42,819 nucleotides of DNA from a bacterium (GCA_021780115.1 JAJXZI010000076.1:1-42819), one strand, 5' to 3'; shown: positions 33,680-41,967, numbered from the stretch's first letter. Program-made: numbers and translations. The notes: a model not told the origin generated them from the sequence alone.

Positions 33680-33844
33680 TCAGTTGATGTCAGTTGCGAC
33701 GGCGCATATAGCGGAATCAGCCTTCGCGCGGGCCCGGTTCAAGACCGGAAGAAGCGCCGCCGCCAGGATGCCGATGACGGCAATCACCACTAGCAACTCG
33801 AGCAGCGTGAACGTCCTCCAGGTCGAATTACACTTGCCGCTCAT
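33680..33844 (-). CDS. Truncated pseudopilin-like peptide (54 residues)
   Basis: Begins MSGKCNSTWRT, then FTLLELLVVIAVIGILAAAL, the N-terminal methylation/transmembrane signature of type IV pilins and type II secretion pseudopilins. The conserved Glu at mature position 5 is present. It ends soon after RARAKADSAICAVATDIN, whereas full pseudopilins in this phylum run 200 or more residues, so the globular domain is missing. The residue before the Phe is Thr, not the Gly that prepilin peptidase prefers. ATG 33844 overlaps the stop of the propeller gene (ATGA). It may be a decayed pilin, or a small membrane peptide kept for translation with the propeller. I could not find the missing part in any frame of the following 500 bp. 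Confidence 0.7.
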   Translation of the reverse strand: MSGKCNSTWRTFTLLELLVVIAVIGILAAALLPVLNRARAKADSAICAVATDIN

Positions 33845-35487
33845 TTCGTCACGGCCCGATAAAAGCGCACCGGTTGGGCAGTGGCGTCTTGGTCTTTCCA
33901 CTCCACCTCGCCGGCCAGGTTTGTGATGCTGGCCAGGTCGGTCCAATCGGCGAGATCGGTTGAGAACTGCAGCGCAAAGACACGATTGGTCGGGCCAATG
34001 ATCGTCAAGGGCAGACCATCGGGTTGCAGTGGGCCGGCCCGCAGGAACGGCGGCTCCGGGCCGAGTTTCACCAGCCAGTAGTCCCAGCCCAAGTCGAGCG
34101 GCGCGGTTTTGTTGCCGCTGGGTGGCGATTTGGAATAGCCGGCCAGCATAAAACCGCCATCCGCCGTCGGTTTGAGCGGAGTCACCGACATGTCCGGCGG
34201 ATACACCGCCAGGTCGTAGCCTTCGGTGTTGCTGCCGCCGAACGACTGGTCCCACATTTGGTTGCCTTCGGCGTCGATGCGTACCAGCCAGTAATCATAG
34301 CCGCCGAAAAGGGGACTGGTCTTGGTGCCGCCCGGCCACGAGGTGGATTGCCCGCAGAGAATCCAACCCCCGTCCGGCATTGGCAGCAGCGAAAGGCAGC
34401 GATCATCACCCATGCCGCCGTACGAGCGGTCGCGCAGCACGTTGCCATCGGCATCGATCCACACCAGCCAATAGTCGTTGCCGCCATAACAGCGACTGGT
34501 CTTGTTGCCCGCGGCGGGTGTAGGTGCCGGTCCGGAGGAGGAAAAGCCGGCCAGCACAAAGCCGCCATCGGCCGTGGTTTGGCAATCCCAGACGCGCTCC
34601 CTTCCCGTGCCCCCGTAGGATCTGTCCCACAGCTTGTTGCCGTAGGCATCCAGGCGTACCACCCACATATCGCTGCCTTGGTACAGCGCGCCTCCGGACG
34701 GCCCAAAATAGGGGCTGGTCTTGTTCCCGGTGCCCGGAAGGGACATCGAAGAGCCGGCCAGCAGGAAACCACCGTCCCCGGCCTGCCGGGCAACCTTCAC
34801 GTCGTCAGCGTTTGAGCCACCGAACGACTGGTCCCACATTTGGTTGCCATTGGCGTCCAAACGGACTATCCACATGTCGCCATTGCCATAATAGGGAGCC
34901 GCCTTGGAACCGCTGGGGAGCGAGAAGGATTCGCCGGCCAGCAGGAAACCACCGTCGGTCGTCGGCTCGATCCAGAAACCCCGCTCGGTATTGTTGCCGC
35001 CGTAAGACGCGTCCCAAACTCGCTGACCGCTGGCGTCCAGGCGTAACACCCAGTAATCCAGGCCGCCATAGTAAGGCGGGGTTCGGTCGCCATCCGTGGA
35101 GTTCGAGAATCCTGCCATAAGCGATCCGCCATCAGCCGTCGGCAGTGACCGGATCACGACATCAGTTTGGGAACCTCCGTAAGACTTGTCCCAGAGCCGA
35201 TTCCCCGCCGCATCCACTCGGACCAGCCAGGGGTGCCATCCGGAACCCGAAATACCGCCGGGGTTATAGGTCACGCCGCAGCCGACCAGGATAAGCCCAC
35301 CATCGGACGCCGGAACCAGATCATAGAGAATATCCTCTTTGCCCAGTGCCGCGTAGGATTTGTCCCACTGGATCGCCATTGGACCGTTGGTTTGAGCGCG
35401 AGCAGCCGGCGCAAACAAGCCGGCGAAGGCGATAACGGCGAGCGCCGCCGCTACCTGCTTATTCCAGATTTGTGACAGGTTTTTCAT
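33841..35487 (-). CDS. Secreted seven-repeat propeller with Verrucomicrobia-type C-terminal tail
   Basis: A 548-residue exported protein. ATG 35487 is fixed by an excellent ribosome site (GGAAGGAG, five bases before it) and a signal peptide (NKQVAAALAVIAFAGLFAPA, cut after ..ARA). The mature protein has seven repeats of 60-75 residues, each WD.SYGG...DGGF.LAG.S.S....GG.DYW.VR.DA.GN, consistent with a seven-bladed propeller. After the last blade a small beta domain ends ..FSTDLADWTDLASITN..RFYRAV, a tail I associate with secreted Verrucomicrobia proteins. The repeat sequence lacks known catalytic motifs, so a structural or binding role is likely. The gene follows an unknown secreted protein by 104 bp and overlaps the pseudopilin-like peptide. 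Confidence 0.85.
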   Translation of the reverse strand: MKNLSQIWNKQVAAALAVIAFAGLFAPAARAQTNGPMAIQWDKSYAALGKEDILYDLVPASDGGLILVGCGVTYNPGGISGSGWHPWLVRVDAAGNRLWDKSYGGSQTDVVIRSLPTADGGSLMAGFSNSTDGDRTPPYYGGLDYWVLRLDASGQRVWDASYGGNNTERGFWIEPTTDGGFLLAGESFSLPSGSKAAPYYGNGDMWIVRLDANGNQMWDQSFGGSNADDVKVARQAGDGGFLLAGSSMSLPGTGNKTSPYFGPSGGALYQGSDMWVVRLDAYGNKLWDRSYGGTGRERVWDCQTTADGGFVLAGFSSSGPAPTPAAGNKTSRCYGGNDYWLVWIDADGNVLRDRSYGGMGDDRCLSLLPMPDGGWILCGQSTSWPGGTKTSPLFGGYDYWLVRIDAEGNQMWDQSFGGSNTEGYDLAVYPPDMSVTPLKPTADGGFMLAGYSKSPPSGNKTAPLDLGWDYWLVKLGPEPPFLRAGPLQPDGLPLTIIGPTNRVFALQFSTDLADWTDLASITNLAGEVEWKDQDATAQPVRFYRAVTK

Positions 35488-35512
35488 AATTTCTCCTTCC
35501 ATTGTTAAATCT

Positions 35513-35581
35513 TTGAGCGTTGATGAACGGCTGCAGGCCCCTGCGATTCCCTCGCTCAACGTCTCCCTGACCTGCAGCCGT
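35513..35581 (-). promoter_or_regulatory. Intercistronic hairpin/pseudoknot before the propeller gene
   Basis: ACGGCTGCAGG (35581-35571 on the minus strand) pairs perfectly with CCTGCAGCCGT (35537-35527), an 11-bp stem with a 33-base loop. Within the loop TTGAGCG (35559-35553) can pair with CGCTCAA (35519-35513) downstream of the stem, giving an H-type pseudoknot that ends 12 bases before the GGAAGGAG ribosome site. It sits in the 104-bp gap between two genes of the cluster. Control of propeller translation, or protection of a processed mRNA, is inference. Confidence 0.5.
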
Positions 35582-35591
35582 CCTGTCCGCA

Positions 35592-36359
35592 CTAGTGCGG
35601 CAGCACCTGCAACTTGATGTGCTCCACCGGGAAACCGTCAGCCGTTGCGCCCTTCCCGGAAGCGCGTTCCCACAAGCCGACTTGGGTCATCTGGGCGCGC
35701 CCAGGAGTGCCGTCCGGCACGCCGAACGCCTCGCTGAGCGGGCCCATCCCGGTGGCCTCTATCAAATCATAAATGAGGTTTTCCGGTTGGATGTTTAAAA
35801 GGTCCGGCAGGGGAGCACCGGGCGCATCATTGATGAACACATATTTGAGGAAACACTCGCCGAGTGCTGGCTGGGCCCCGGCCAGCAACTCGAAAGGAGT
35901 GTGGCCCAATAGAGCCGCCCCGTCCTCCAGTGTCACGACAACGACGATGGCGTTCCTCGTATGGCACAGAACGGTGACCTCGGCACGACCATCAGCCAGC
36001 GGGCGCTCGATTACAGTCCCCTCAATCTTGGTGTCGATGGCGATGTTTCCGCCGGATTGCTCGTAGAGCCACCGGCTGGTAAGACCCGCGTAATCCACCG
36101 GCATGAGCAAGCCTGCTTGCGGATCGGCCCAGGCGATATAATTGAACGGAGCCGCGCTTGCATCTGACCCCTGTGCTTGGATGAAGTCCTCAATGGGCCG
36201 GATCCTGACGGAGCGGTCGGTCTTCTGGCCACCATGGGTGGCTGCCGTCCCAATCAATAGGGTGGCCACAGCGGCAACGACTGTGGGGACCGTGTGAATT
36301 AAGCGTCGTCCGATCCCGTTTTCTCTCGGCGGGATTCGGTATGTTACTGGATTTTTCAC
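35592..36359 (-). CDS. Secreted protein of unknown function
   Basis: A 255-residue exported protein that I do not assign to a named family. It begins at GTG 36359 with AAAGGA upstream, has a long basic n-region and a hydrophobic core (VPTVVAAVATLLIGTAATHG). The mature part contains FNYIAWADPQAGLLMPVDYA, GTVIERPLADGRAEVTVLCH, and LLAGAQPALGECFLKYVFIN, which look like a conserved all-beta secreted domain. It ends ERASGKGATADGFPVEHIKL. It lies between the WD40 kinase and the propeller on the same strand, with a hairpin in front of it, and is likely co-expressed with both. Confidence 0.75.
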   Translation of the reverse strand: MKNPVTYRIPPRENGIGRRLIHTVPTVVAAVATLLIGTAATHGGQKTDRSVRIRPIEDFIQAQGSDASAAPFNYIAWADPQAGLLMPVDYAGLTSRWLYEQSGGNIAIDTKIEGTVIERPLADGRAEVTVLCHTRNAIVVVVTLEDGAALLGHTPFELLAGAQPALGECFLKYVFINDAPGAPLPDLLNIQPENLIYDLIEATGMGPLSEAFGVPDGTPGRAQMTQVGLWERASGKGATADGFPVEHIKLQVLPH

Positions 36360-36378
36360 TGTGATTCCTTTCGTTATT

Positions 36379-36395
36379 CAGGCGCTGAGCGCCTG
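36379..36395. other. Perfect 7-bp hairpin upstream of the secreted unknown protein
   Basis: CAGGCGC, three bases, GCGCCTG. It lies 19 bases upstream of the GTG start of the secreted protein and about 170 bp after the kinase stop. No U-run follows, so it is more likely an mRNA 5' hairpin than a terminator. Confidence 0.5.
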
Positions 36396-36563
36396 GGTTG
36401 ACTGTTGGTTGCCGGAATAGCCGTCGAAGCCAGCCCTTCCGGAGCTTTCTTCAGCCGCCTTCTACAGCGGCCCTTCATTGCGGTACTACAAGGTTCGGGA
36501 GAAACGGTTGCCGAAAATCTTTCGGGCGAATTCCTGAAGGCTGGAGCGGGGCTTTCGAGGCGG

Positions 36564-39500
36564 TTACGGGTTGGACCCTGGCGGCGCTTTGGCTCGTTCG
36601 GCAGCCTCCAGTTCAGCGAAAGAGGGTGCGTGCCAGAACTCAAGAACCCCTTCGCCATCCAGGCGAGCGAGAGTGCTTCCATCAGGCGAGAATGCCGCCC
36701 AACGGTGCCAATGATTTTCCCAAGGAAAAGTCAGCAGCGGGCGAAGGAGAGTGAGGTCCCAGAGCTTGGCGCAGTCGCGGGTGTTGCCAAACGTCACCAG
36801 GCGCCGGCCATCGGGAGAAAAGCAAACTCCGCATGCGGCGTTGTAATGGGCCCGGAAACGAGCCAAATGCCGACGCGATTGCACATCATGGAGATTCACG
36901 TATTCGTCAACGCCAACGGAGGCGAGCAGACGTCCATCCCAGGCGTAAGCCAAAGCATTCACACGCTCGAGGTGCCCGGGGAACTCAATCAGCAGCTCGT
37001 TGGCAGGAAAGGTCCAGAGCTTTACTTTGCCATCCCAATGGCCGGACGCCCATTCGCGCTCGTTGGGTGCAAAGCTTGTGCAATTGACGCGCTGGCGCTG
37101 AAGGTCAGGCGGCGCAGGCAAGGGCGCCCAGGTGGTTGTTTCCCAGCCGTGCGCATTCGCAATGAGAAATCCAGAGCGTGCGCTGAAAGAAAGGGCGACG
37201 CTCTTGGTGGGTGGGATGGCCAGGTTCGTGACAACTCCTCTTGTGCTCCAGTCCCAAACGCCCAGGTTGCCTGAGCCGTCAGCCGTCGCAACCCAGCGGC
37301 CGTCAGGCGAGAGAGCTGCGGCAAGAATATTCGACCCTGGGATTGAACGTCGCTCCAGTTCCCTGAGCGAATGCGTATCCCAGCGGCGAACGGAGCCGTC
37401 TCGGCACACCGTGATGAAACTTTCGCCGTTCGCCACAAAGACGGGTGCTCCTCGGACCCGCTGCGGCAGGAATCTGTGGCCCGGATTGTTGGTGGTAGCA
37501 GTGAGGCTCCAAAGCCGGACCGAGCCTCCCTTTCCACCGCTGACGAGCGTTTTGCCATCCGGCAGAAACGACACGCAACTGACCTCGTCCTGATGTCCTT
37601 GGAACCGGCGGATCTCCTTTCGTTCAGCCACGTTCCACAGACGAATGCTTCGATCCGCACCCGCCGAGGCCAGCAATCGGCCATCCGGTGAAAATGCCAG
37701 ACCCTCGACCCACTCCGTGTGCCCGTTGAGTTCGGCCAGCAGCTTCCCATTCTTAATGGACGCCAGCCAGATGTTGGTGGTGAAGTCACCATGGGACCAG
37801 GCCACCAAGTCTCCGTCCGGAGAAACAGCCAAAGCGCTGAATTGAGCGCTGGGGATATCACGTGAAGCGATCTGCAGGGGTTCTCGGTCCGCGCGCCATT
37901 CCCGAACGACCACCCGTCCATCGAACTGCGCCATGACCAACCGGTTGCCGTCACGCGAGAAACAAAGATTACCGCTCGCGACCATGGAATGCGAGGTGGC
38001 GGGGAATTTTTTGAGGATTTCTTTGGAGGCAAATTCCAGGAAAGTGACCTCCCCGGCCTGGTGGAGAATCGCCAAGGATTTCCCATCGGGGGAAAACGAA
38101 AGCGCGTGAACCGGCGAACTGACTCCGAAGCGTTCTTTCGCCTGGTCACCTCTTGGATCCCAAATTACGACTTCAGGTTCCCCGCGCGGGCCGATGCTTC
38201 CGACGGCCAACAATTCACTCTGCGGCACGAAAGCGAAATTCCTCGCCCAAAGCGGAGCCGGTGCAGGCACCTCTGACAGTTTCCGTTTTGCCTCCAAATC
38301 CCAAACGCAGACCTGCGCCGCACCTTTACGGTACGCCAGGAGACCTCCGTCACTGGAAACCTGCAGGGCATCGATCCAAGTCGAATGATTGACGAGGGTG
38401 AACGATTCGTCACTTTGGCAAAGCTGGCGCAGGTAACGCCATTCCCAATGACGCAGGTCGGGTGATGGTGGTCCGTGGCCAGACTCAAGACTGCTCGCAG
38501 GCTGGTATTTGTCCAGCAGGCTGATGGCCAGGCCAGGATCATTTGCTTCCAGGGCGTGTTGGGCGAGGCTGATATCGGCGGCGTATTCGCTCTGCCGGGC
38601 GCGCTGTTCGTTGGCCTGAGCGGTGGCCCTTTGCTGTTCTGCTCGCCGCCATTGCCAGAGGACGCCCGTTGAACCCAGAATGAGAGTAAGAACCAATGCG
38701 CCGGCCCAAGAGGCACGCACGGGTTGGCGGCGGCACCAACGCCAGGACTTGCCCAAGCGCCCCACCGGCCGGGCCAGTACCGGCTTGCCTTCCAGGAAAC
38801 GGGCCAATTCCTCGGCCAGCGCCAACGCCGTCGGGTAGCGCTTCTCCGGCTCCTTCTCCAAGCACTTGAGACAGACCGTTTGCAGGTCCAGCGGCACGCT
38901 GGGATTGAGCGCCCGCGGGACGAGCGGCTCCGTGTTCAGGACCTGCGGCACGATTTCGGCCGGGCCCTCACCGATGAACGGCGGGCGGCCAGTCAACAAC
39001 TCATAGAGCATGGCCCCCAGCGAGTAGATGTCACTCCGGCGGGTCACCGCGCCGCGTTTGCCGCCCGCCTGTTCAGGCGACATGTAGTTCGGCGAGCCCA
39101 ATACCTGGCCTGACCCCGTCAGGTGCGAATCGCTCTCCAGCCGCTTGGCCAGGCCAAAGTCAATCAGCCGGGGCTGGTTCTCCTGGTCAATCAGCACGTT
39201 GGAGGGCTTCAAGTCCCGGTGCAGGATCCCGTGCTCATGCGCATGATGAATCGCTTCGGCAATCGTCCGCAGGTAGGTGGCAGCGCGCCTCGGCGGCAGA
39301 GGTTTCCCGGCGATGAGAGCCGACAAGGGCCGGCCTTCCACGTAATCCATCGCCAGGAAATGCTGTCCCTCGCAGAACCCAACCTCGTGAATGGACACGA
39401 TATTCGGGTGACGCAGGCTCGCGGCCGCCACGGCCTCGGCGCGCAAGCGCTTGATGGCCGCCGGGCTCGAATGCGCCCCAAAGAGCAGCATCTTGATCGC

Positions 39501-39767
39501 CACCAGGCGGTTGAGGCTCGCCTGGCGGGCTTTGTAGACCATGCCCATGCCGCCGTGAGCAATCACTTCCAGGAGTTCGTAGTCGCCAAAGCGCGAGCTT
39601 CCCGCTCCGGGGGCAGATACGTCGGTGGCGCTTGCTGGGATCTCTGCCAATTCGCGGACTTCCTCTAGCGCCAGCCCTTCACCCAGCAGGCAATGCGGGC
39701 ACAGCCCACCCAGGGTCTCGCTCTCCACCTCAGTCCCGCATCGCGGACATTTGCGCTCTGCTGCCAT
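36564..39767 (-). CDS. Ser/Thr protein kinase with zinc ribbon and WD40 repeats
   Basis: A 1067-residue membrane-anchored kinase. Zinc ribbon with C7/C10 and C23/C26 (CPRCGTE..CPHCLLGEGL). Kinase domain at about 62-330: HGGMGMVYKA glycine loop, K92 in LVAIKML, HRDLKPSN with D185, DFGLAK with D203, and GSPNYMSPEQA. All catalytic residues are present, so it should be active. A TM helix is at about 355-373 (AGALVLTLILGSTGVLW). The remaining 690 residues, on the far side of the membrane, are WD40-type repeats (for example LAFSPDGRLLASAGADRSIR and CVSFLPDGKTLVSGG), enough for one or two propellers. The gene begins 77 bp after the ECF sigma gene. Sigma-kinase pairs of this type are well known in Planctomycetes and Verrucomicrobia, with the kinase expected to control the sigma factor. 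Confidence 0.93.
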   Translation of the reverse strand: MAAERKCPRCGTEVESETLGGLCPHCLLGEGLALEEVRELAEIPASATDVSAPGAGSSRFGDYELLEVIAHGGMGMVYKARQASLNRLVAIKMLLFGAHSSPAAIKRLRAEAVAAASLRHPNIVSIHEVGFCEGQHFLAMDYVEGRPLSALIAGKPLPPRRAATYLRTIAEAIHHAHEHGILHRDLKPSNVLIDQENQPRLIDFGLAKRLESDSHLTGSGQVLGSPNYMSPEQAGGKRGAVTRRSDIYSLGAMLYELLTGRPPFIGEGPAEIVPQVLNTEPLVPRALNPSVPLDLQTVCLKCLEKEPEKRYPTALALAEELARFLEGKPVLARPVGRLGKSWRWCRRQPVRASWAGALVLTLILGSTGVLWQWRRAEQQRATAQANEQRARQSEYAADISLAQHALEANDPGLAISLLDKYQPASSLESGHGPPSPDLRHWEWRYLRQLCQSDESFTLVNHSTWIDALQVSSDGGLLAYRKGAAQVCVWDLEAKRKLSEVPAPAPLWARNFAFVPQSELLAVGSIGPRGEPEVVIWDPRGDQAKERFGVSSPVHALSFSPDGKSLAILHQAGEVTFLEFASKEILKKFPATSHSMVASGNLCFSRDGNRLVMAQFDGRVVVREWRADREPLQIASRDIPSAQFSALAVSPDGDLVAWSHGDFTTNIWLASIKNGKLLAELNGHTEWVEGLAFSPDGRLLASAGADRSIRLWNVAERKEIRRFQGHQDEVSCVSFLPDGKTLVSGGKGGSVRLWSLTATTNNPGHRFLPQRVRGAPVFVANGESFITVCRDGSVRRWDTHSLRELERRSIPGSNILAAALSPDGRWVATADGSGNLGVWDWSTRGVVTNLAIPPTKSVALSFSARSGFLIANAHGWETTTWAPLPAPPDLQRQRVNCTSFAPNEREWASGHWDGKVKLWTFPANELLIEFPGHLERVNALAYAWDGRLLASVGVDEYVNLHDVQSRRHLARFRAHYNAACGVCFSPDGRRLVTFGNTRDCAKLWDLTLLRPLLTFPWENHWHRWAAFSPDGSTLARLDGEGVLEFWHAPSFAELEAAERAKAPPGSNP

Positions 39768-39844
39768 TTAAGTGTCTCCAGGTCTTCTACTCCTTACTAC
39801 AAGAACGGCGGGCCAAAGTTGCCTGACAACCGCCAACCGCCGAC

Positions 39845-40573
39845 TTAACTCCGCAGTGCCACCATCAGCCCCTCCCATTCTTCCTGGACTTCGAGCGGCG
39901 TGGCCACCGTCCGGCCGATCTCCGCGCGGAGCAATTCGCGATACCGCAGCCGCAGCCGGTGGACGGCTGACTTCAACGCCGACTCGGTCAGCCCCAGTTG
40001 CTCCGCCAAGTCAGCGTAAGCCAGTGTCCCTTTGTCACCCCAAAGCCAGCCTTTGACTTCTTGGAACAAGTGCTCCCGGCCCGCCTGCACCTGCTCTTGC
40101 TCCAACCGGCCCAACACCTGCTCCAGCAGTGCAATGGCCCACTGCTTCTCAAAAATCTTCTCCGGGGTCATTTGATCCACCGGTTCCCTGGCGTATCGCT
40201 GCTCGGCGCTCTGCCGGTCCCAGCTCAGAAGCGCGCATCCGCCGCCGCGCTTCTGGCGCGTGGATCGGGTCCACTCGTCCGTGAGGAAATTTTTCAGCGC
40301 GGACACCAGGAAGGAGCGGAACCTGCCGCGCTCGGGATCGGCCAGTTTCACGTAATCCTTCTCGAGCAGACGCTCGAAAAAGCTCTGGGTCAAATCCTCC
40401 GCTTCCTCCGGGGAACGGCCCTGGCGGCGTACATAAGCGTAGAGCGGGTACCAGTAAGTGCGGCACAACTGTTCGAGCGCCGCCAAGGCCGCCGGCGATT
40501 CTCCTCTGCCGGCCTGGAGCACCGCGCTCCAATGGGTCGTGGGGAACTGCGGAAGCTGCAACTGCCCGTCCAT
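39845..40573 (-). CDS. ECF RNA polymerase sigma factor paired with Ser/Thr kinase
   Basis: A 242-residue sigma-70 family protein. Region 2: ALEQLCRTYWYPLYAYVRRQ, EEAEDLTQSFFERLLE and RFRSFLVSALKNFLTDEW (promoter melting and -10 recognition). A linker of about 60 residues follows. Region 4: LAYADLAEQLGLTESALKSA and HRLRLRYRELLRAEIGRTV (helix-turn-helix for -35). There is no anti-sigma gene; the kinase downstream is the probable regulator, as in kinase-linked ECF groups. A direct repeat lies 39-60 bp upstream of the start. Candidate target genes are the surface-protein genes downstream. Confidence 0.93.
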   Translation of the reverse strand: MDGQLQLPQFPTTHWSAVLQAGRGESPAALAALEQLCRTYWYPLYAYVRRQGRSPEEAEDLTQSFFERLLEKDYVKLADPERGRFRSFLVSALKNFLTDEWTRSTRQKRGGGCALLSWDRQSAEQRYAREPVDQMTPEKIFEKQWAIALLEQVLGRLEQEQVQAGREHLFQEVKGWLWGDKGTLAYADLAEQLGLTESALKSAVHRLRLRYRELLRAEIGRTVATPLEVQEEWEGLMVALRS

Positions 40574-40611
40574 GGCCCGAAGCGTAGCAGAAGCGCCAGG
40601 GACTTGAAAGA

Positions 40612-40633
40612 CTAAATCCTGACCAAGTCCTGA
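40612..40633. repeat. Two 11-bp direct repeats upstream of the sigma gene
   Basis: CTAAATCCTGA followed directly by CCAAGTCCTGA, 9 of 11 positions identical, ending 39 bp upstream of the sigma start codon. The 11-bp period puts both on one face of DNA, as in an operator. Confidence 0.4.
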
Positions 40634-41057
40634 ATCCTCCCGGAAACGAATAGCGCCCGCGGAGGCATGACCTCCTGCAAACCGGCAGCCAGGCCCTTAA
40701 CCAGGGGACCCTGGAACTGGGGCCGAAACTGGCGGAACTCATCCTCTACGCGGAGCGCGAGGAGCGAGCCGGCCCGGATTACCCGCCCCGCAAGGAGGGC
40801 TGTATAAATGAGCCGCTGAATCCGGGTCGGTGTTCATCGAGGGCCAGAACGCAGCGGTGGAACGATCCCGCCTGCGCCGAGGGGACAAGGAGTTGAGCCT
40901 ACTGCTGAAGCGGTCATCGTGGTCGTCGGCGGGCGCATAGCCAAGGTAAGTGCCGTCGGAGGTCACCGCGGCGCCTGGTCGCTGGTTGAGTCCACGGCTT
41001 GCAGTGTGCGCGAGACGCCGTTGACAGCAAGATCGCAAGGCGCCGCTGCACGTCCGC
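40634..41057. other. Gene-free stretch, probable decayed DNA
   Basis: No intact gene. A plus-strand open stretch near 40662-40810 reads LLQTGSQALNQGTLELGPKL and on, with protein-like composition, but it has a stop close upstream, no start, and no family I recognise. Its position next to two pseudogenes suggests relic coding DNA. Confidence 0.4.
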
Positions 41058-41697
41058 TTAGCGCGCTTGCAGCTCGGGCGCACTGATCATGCGGATCGCC
41101 ACGGTGCCCCCAGAGAATGGCCGACCAAGGTGACCTGCCGCCGCGGATCAGTGGCGCGCAGGCACTGTCGCATGGCCTGCAAAACCCGCTCGCCCATTGC
41201 CGTGGGACTGTAGCCATCCGGCTCGATGGCGGCCGGCCTTGGCGCATCGCTTGCGCCGCAGCCGGGCAGGTCCACGAGCCAGATTTCGTAGTCGGTGGAC
41301 AGTTCGGCGGCGACATACTTCCAGGCCAGGTGGTCGGACAAAACGCCGTGGATGAAGACCAACATCGGCCGACCCTCGGCCACGTGAAGGCGATGGATGG
41401 CGATATTGTCGGTGTGGTTGCTGCGGAGGGTTGGGCAGCGGAGCAAGTCGGGCGCAAGCTGCTGCCACGCTGTCGCCAACGGCGCAAGCAGGGGGCTGTT
41501 CGTCTCGGAAGGCAGAGGTTCGGTTACCGTTCGCTCCCGCAGGCGCGTGGCTCCCTTCTCGCAGGATCCGCAGGCCGGTCAGGACTGGCGGCGGTGGCCG
41601 CCACGGCTGTTCCCACGGCAAGGTTCAACATGATCAGAGTAGCGCCCAACGCCAGCACGCGCCGGCGCTCGATTAAGTGGTTCTTCCTGGTTTTCAT
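41058..41697 (-). pseudogene. Alpha/beta-hydrolase pseudogene, frameshifted and truncated
   Basis: Pieces of an exported alpha/beta-hydrolase in more than one frame. An ATG at 41697 opens MKTRKNHLIERRRVLALGAT and a signal-peptide-like stretch, but that frame stops at 41524. The main body (about 41582 down to 41107) reads MLVFIHGVLSDHLAWKYVAA, WLVDLPGCGASD and TLVGHSLG. At the C5 run 41107-41111 the frame is lost; adding one base restores GHSLGGTVAIRMISAPELQAR in part, a normal nucleophile elbow (Ser in GHSLG), before a TAA at 41058-41060. The catalytic Asp and His regions are missing. At least two frame changes and a stop argue for decay rather than a single sequencing error. Confidence 0.75.
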
Positions 41698-41796
41698 CGC
41701 GAGTTAGTCGCGGCCGTTTTCGGCCCCTACTCGCTGATGCGAAATTCTCAGGAAAAAGGGGCCATCGAATGTGTGGTCTGCCCTGGCCTCCTCCGG

Positions 41797-41967
41797 TCAG
41801 GTGTGCCGGCGGCCAATCTCCCGGTAAAGCCAGGCGCGGGCGTAGGCCCAATCGCGCTTGGCCGTCCGTTCCGAAATCCCCAGGGCTAACGCCGCCGCTT
41901 CGAGCGTCAGACCGGCGAAGTAACGCAGCTTCACCAACTCGGCCTTGCGAGCGTCATGCGCCGCGGG
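41797..41967 (-). pseudogene. ECF sigma factor region 4 remnant
   Basis: A 56-codon open stretch without a start codon, bounded upstream by an in-frame TGA at 41968-41970. It reads [20 protein letters not shown], then [20 protein letters not shown] and [11 protein letters not shown], which is the C-terminal region 4 (-35-binding helix-turn-helix) of the ECF sigma subfamily with the RYFAGLT and [13 protein letters not shown] signature (TIGR02999-like). Regions 1 and 2 are absent. It is a different subfamily from the intact sigma factor at 39845-40573, so it is not a duplicate of it. Confidence 0.8.

Noticed and set aside
40662-40875. Plus-strand open stretch reading LLQTGSQALNQGTLELGPKL
   Set aside because: Composition is protein-like, but there is no start codon, a stop lies just upstream, and I recognise no family. 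It is described only as probable relic DNA.
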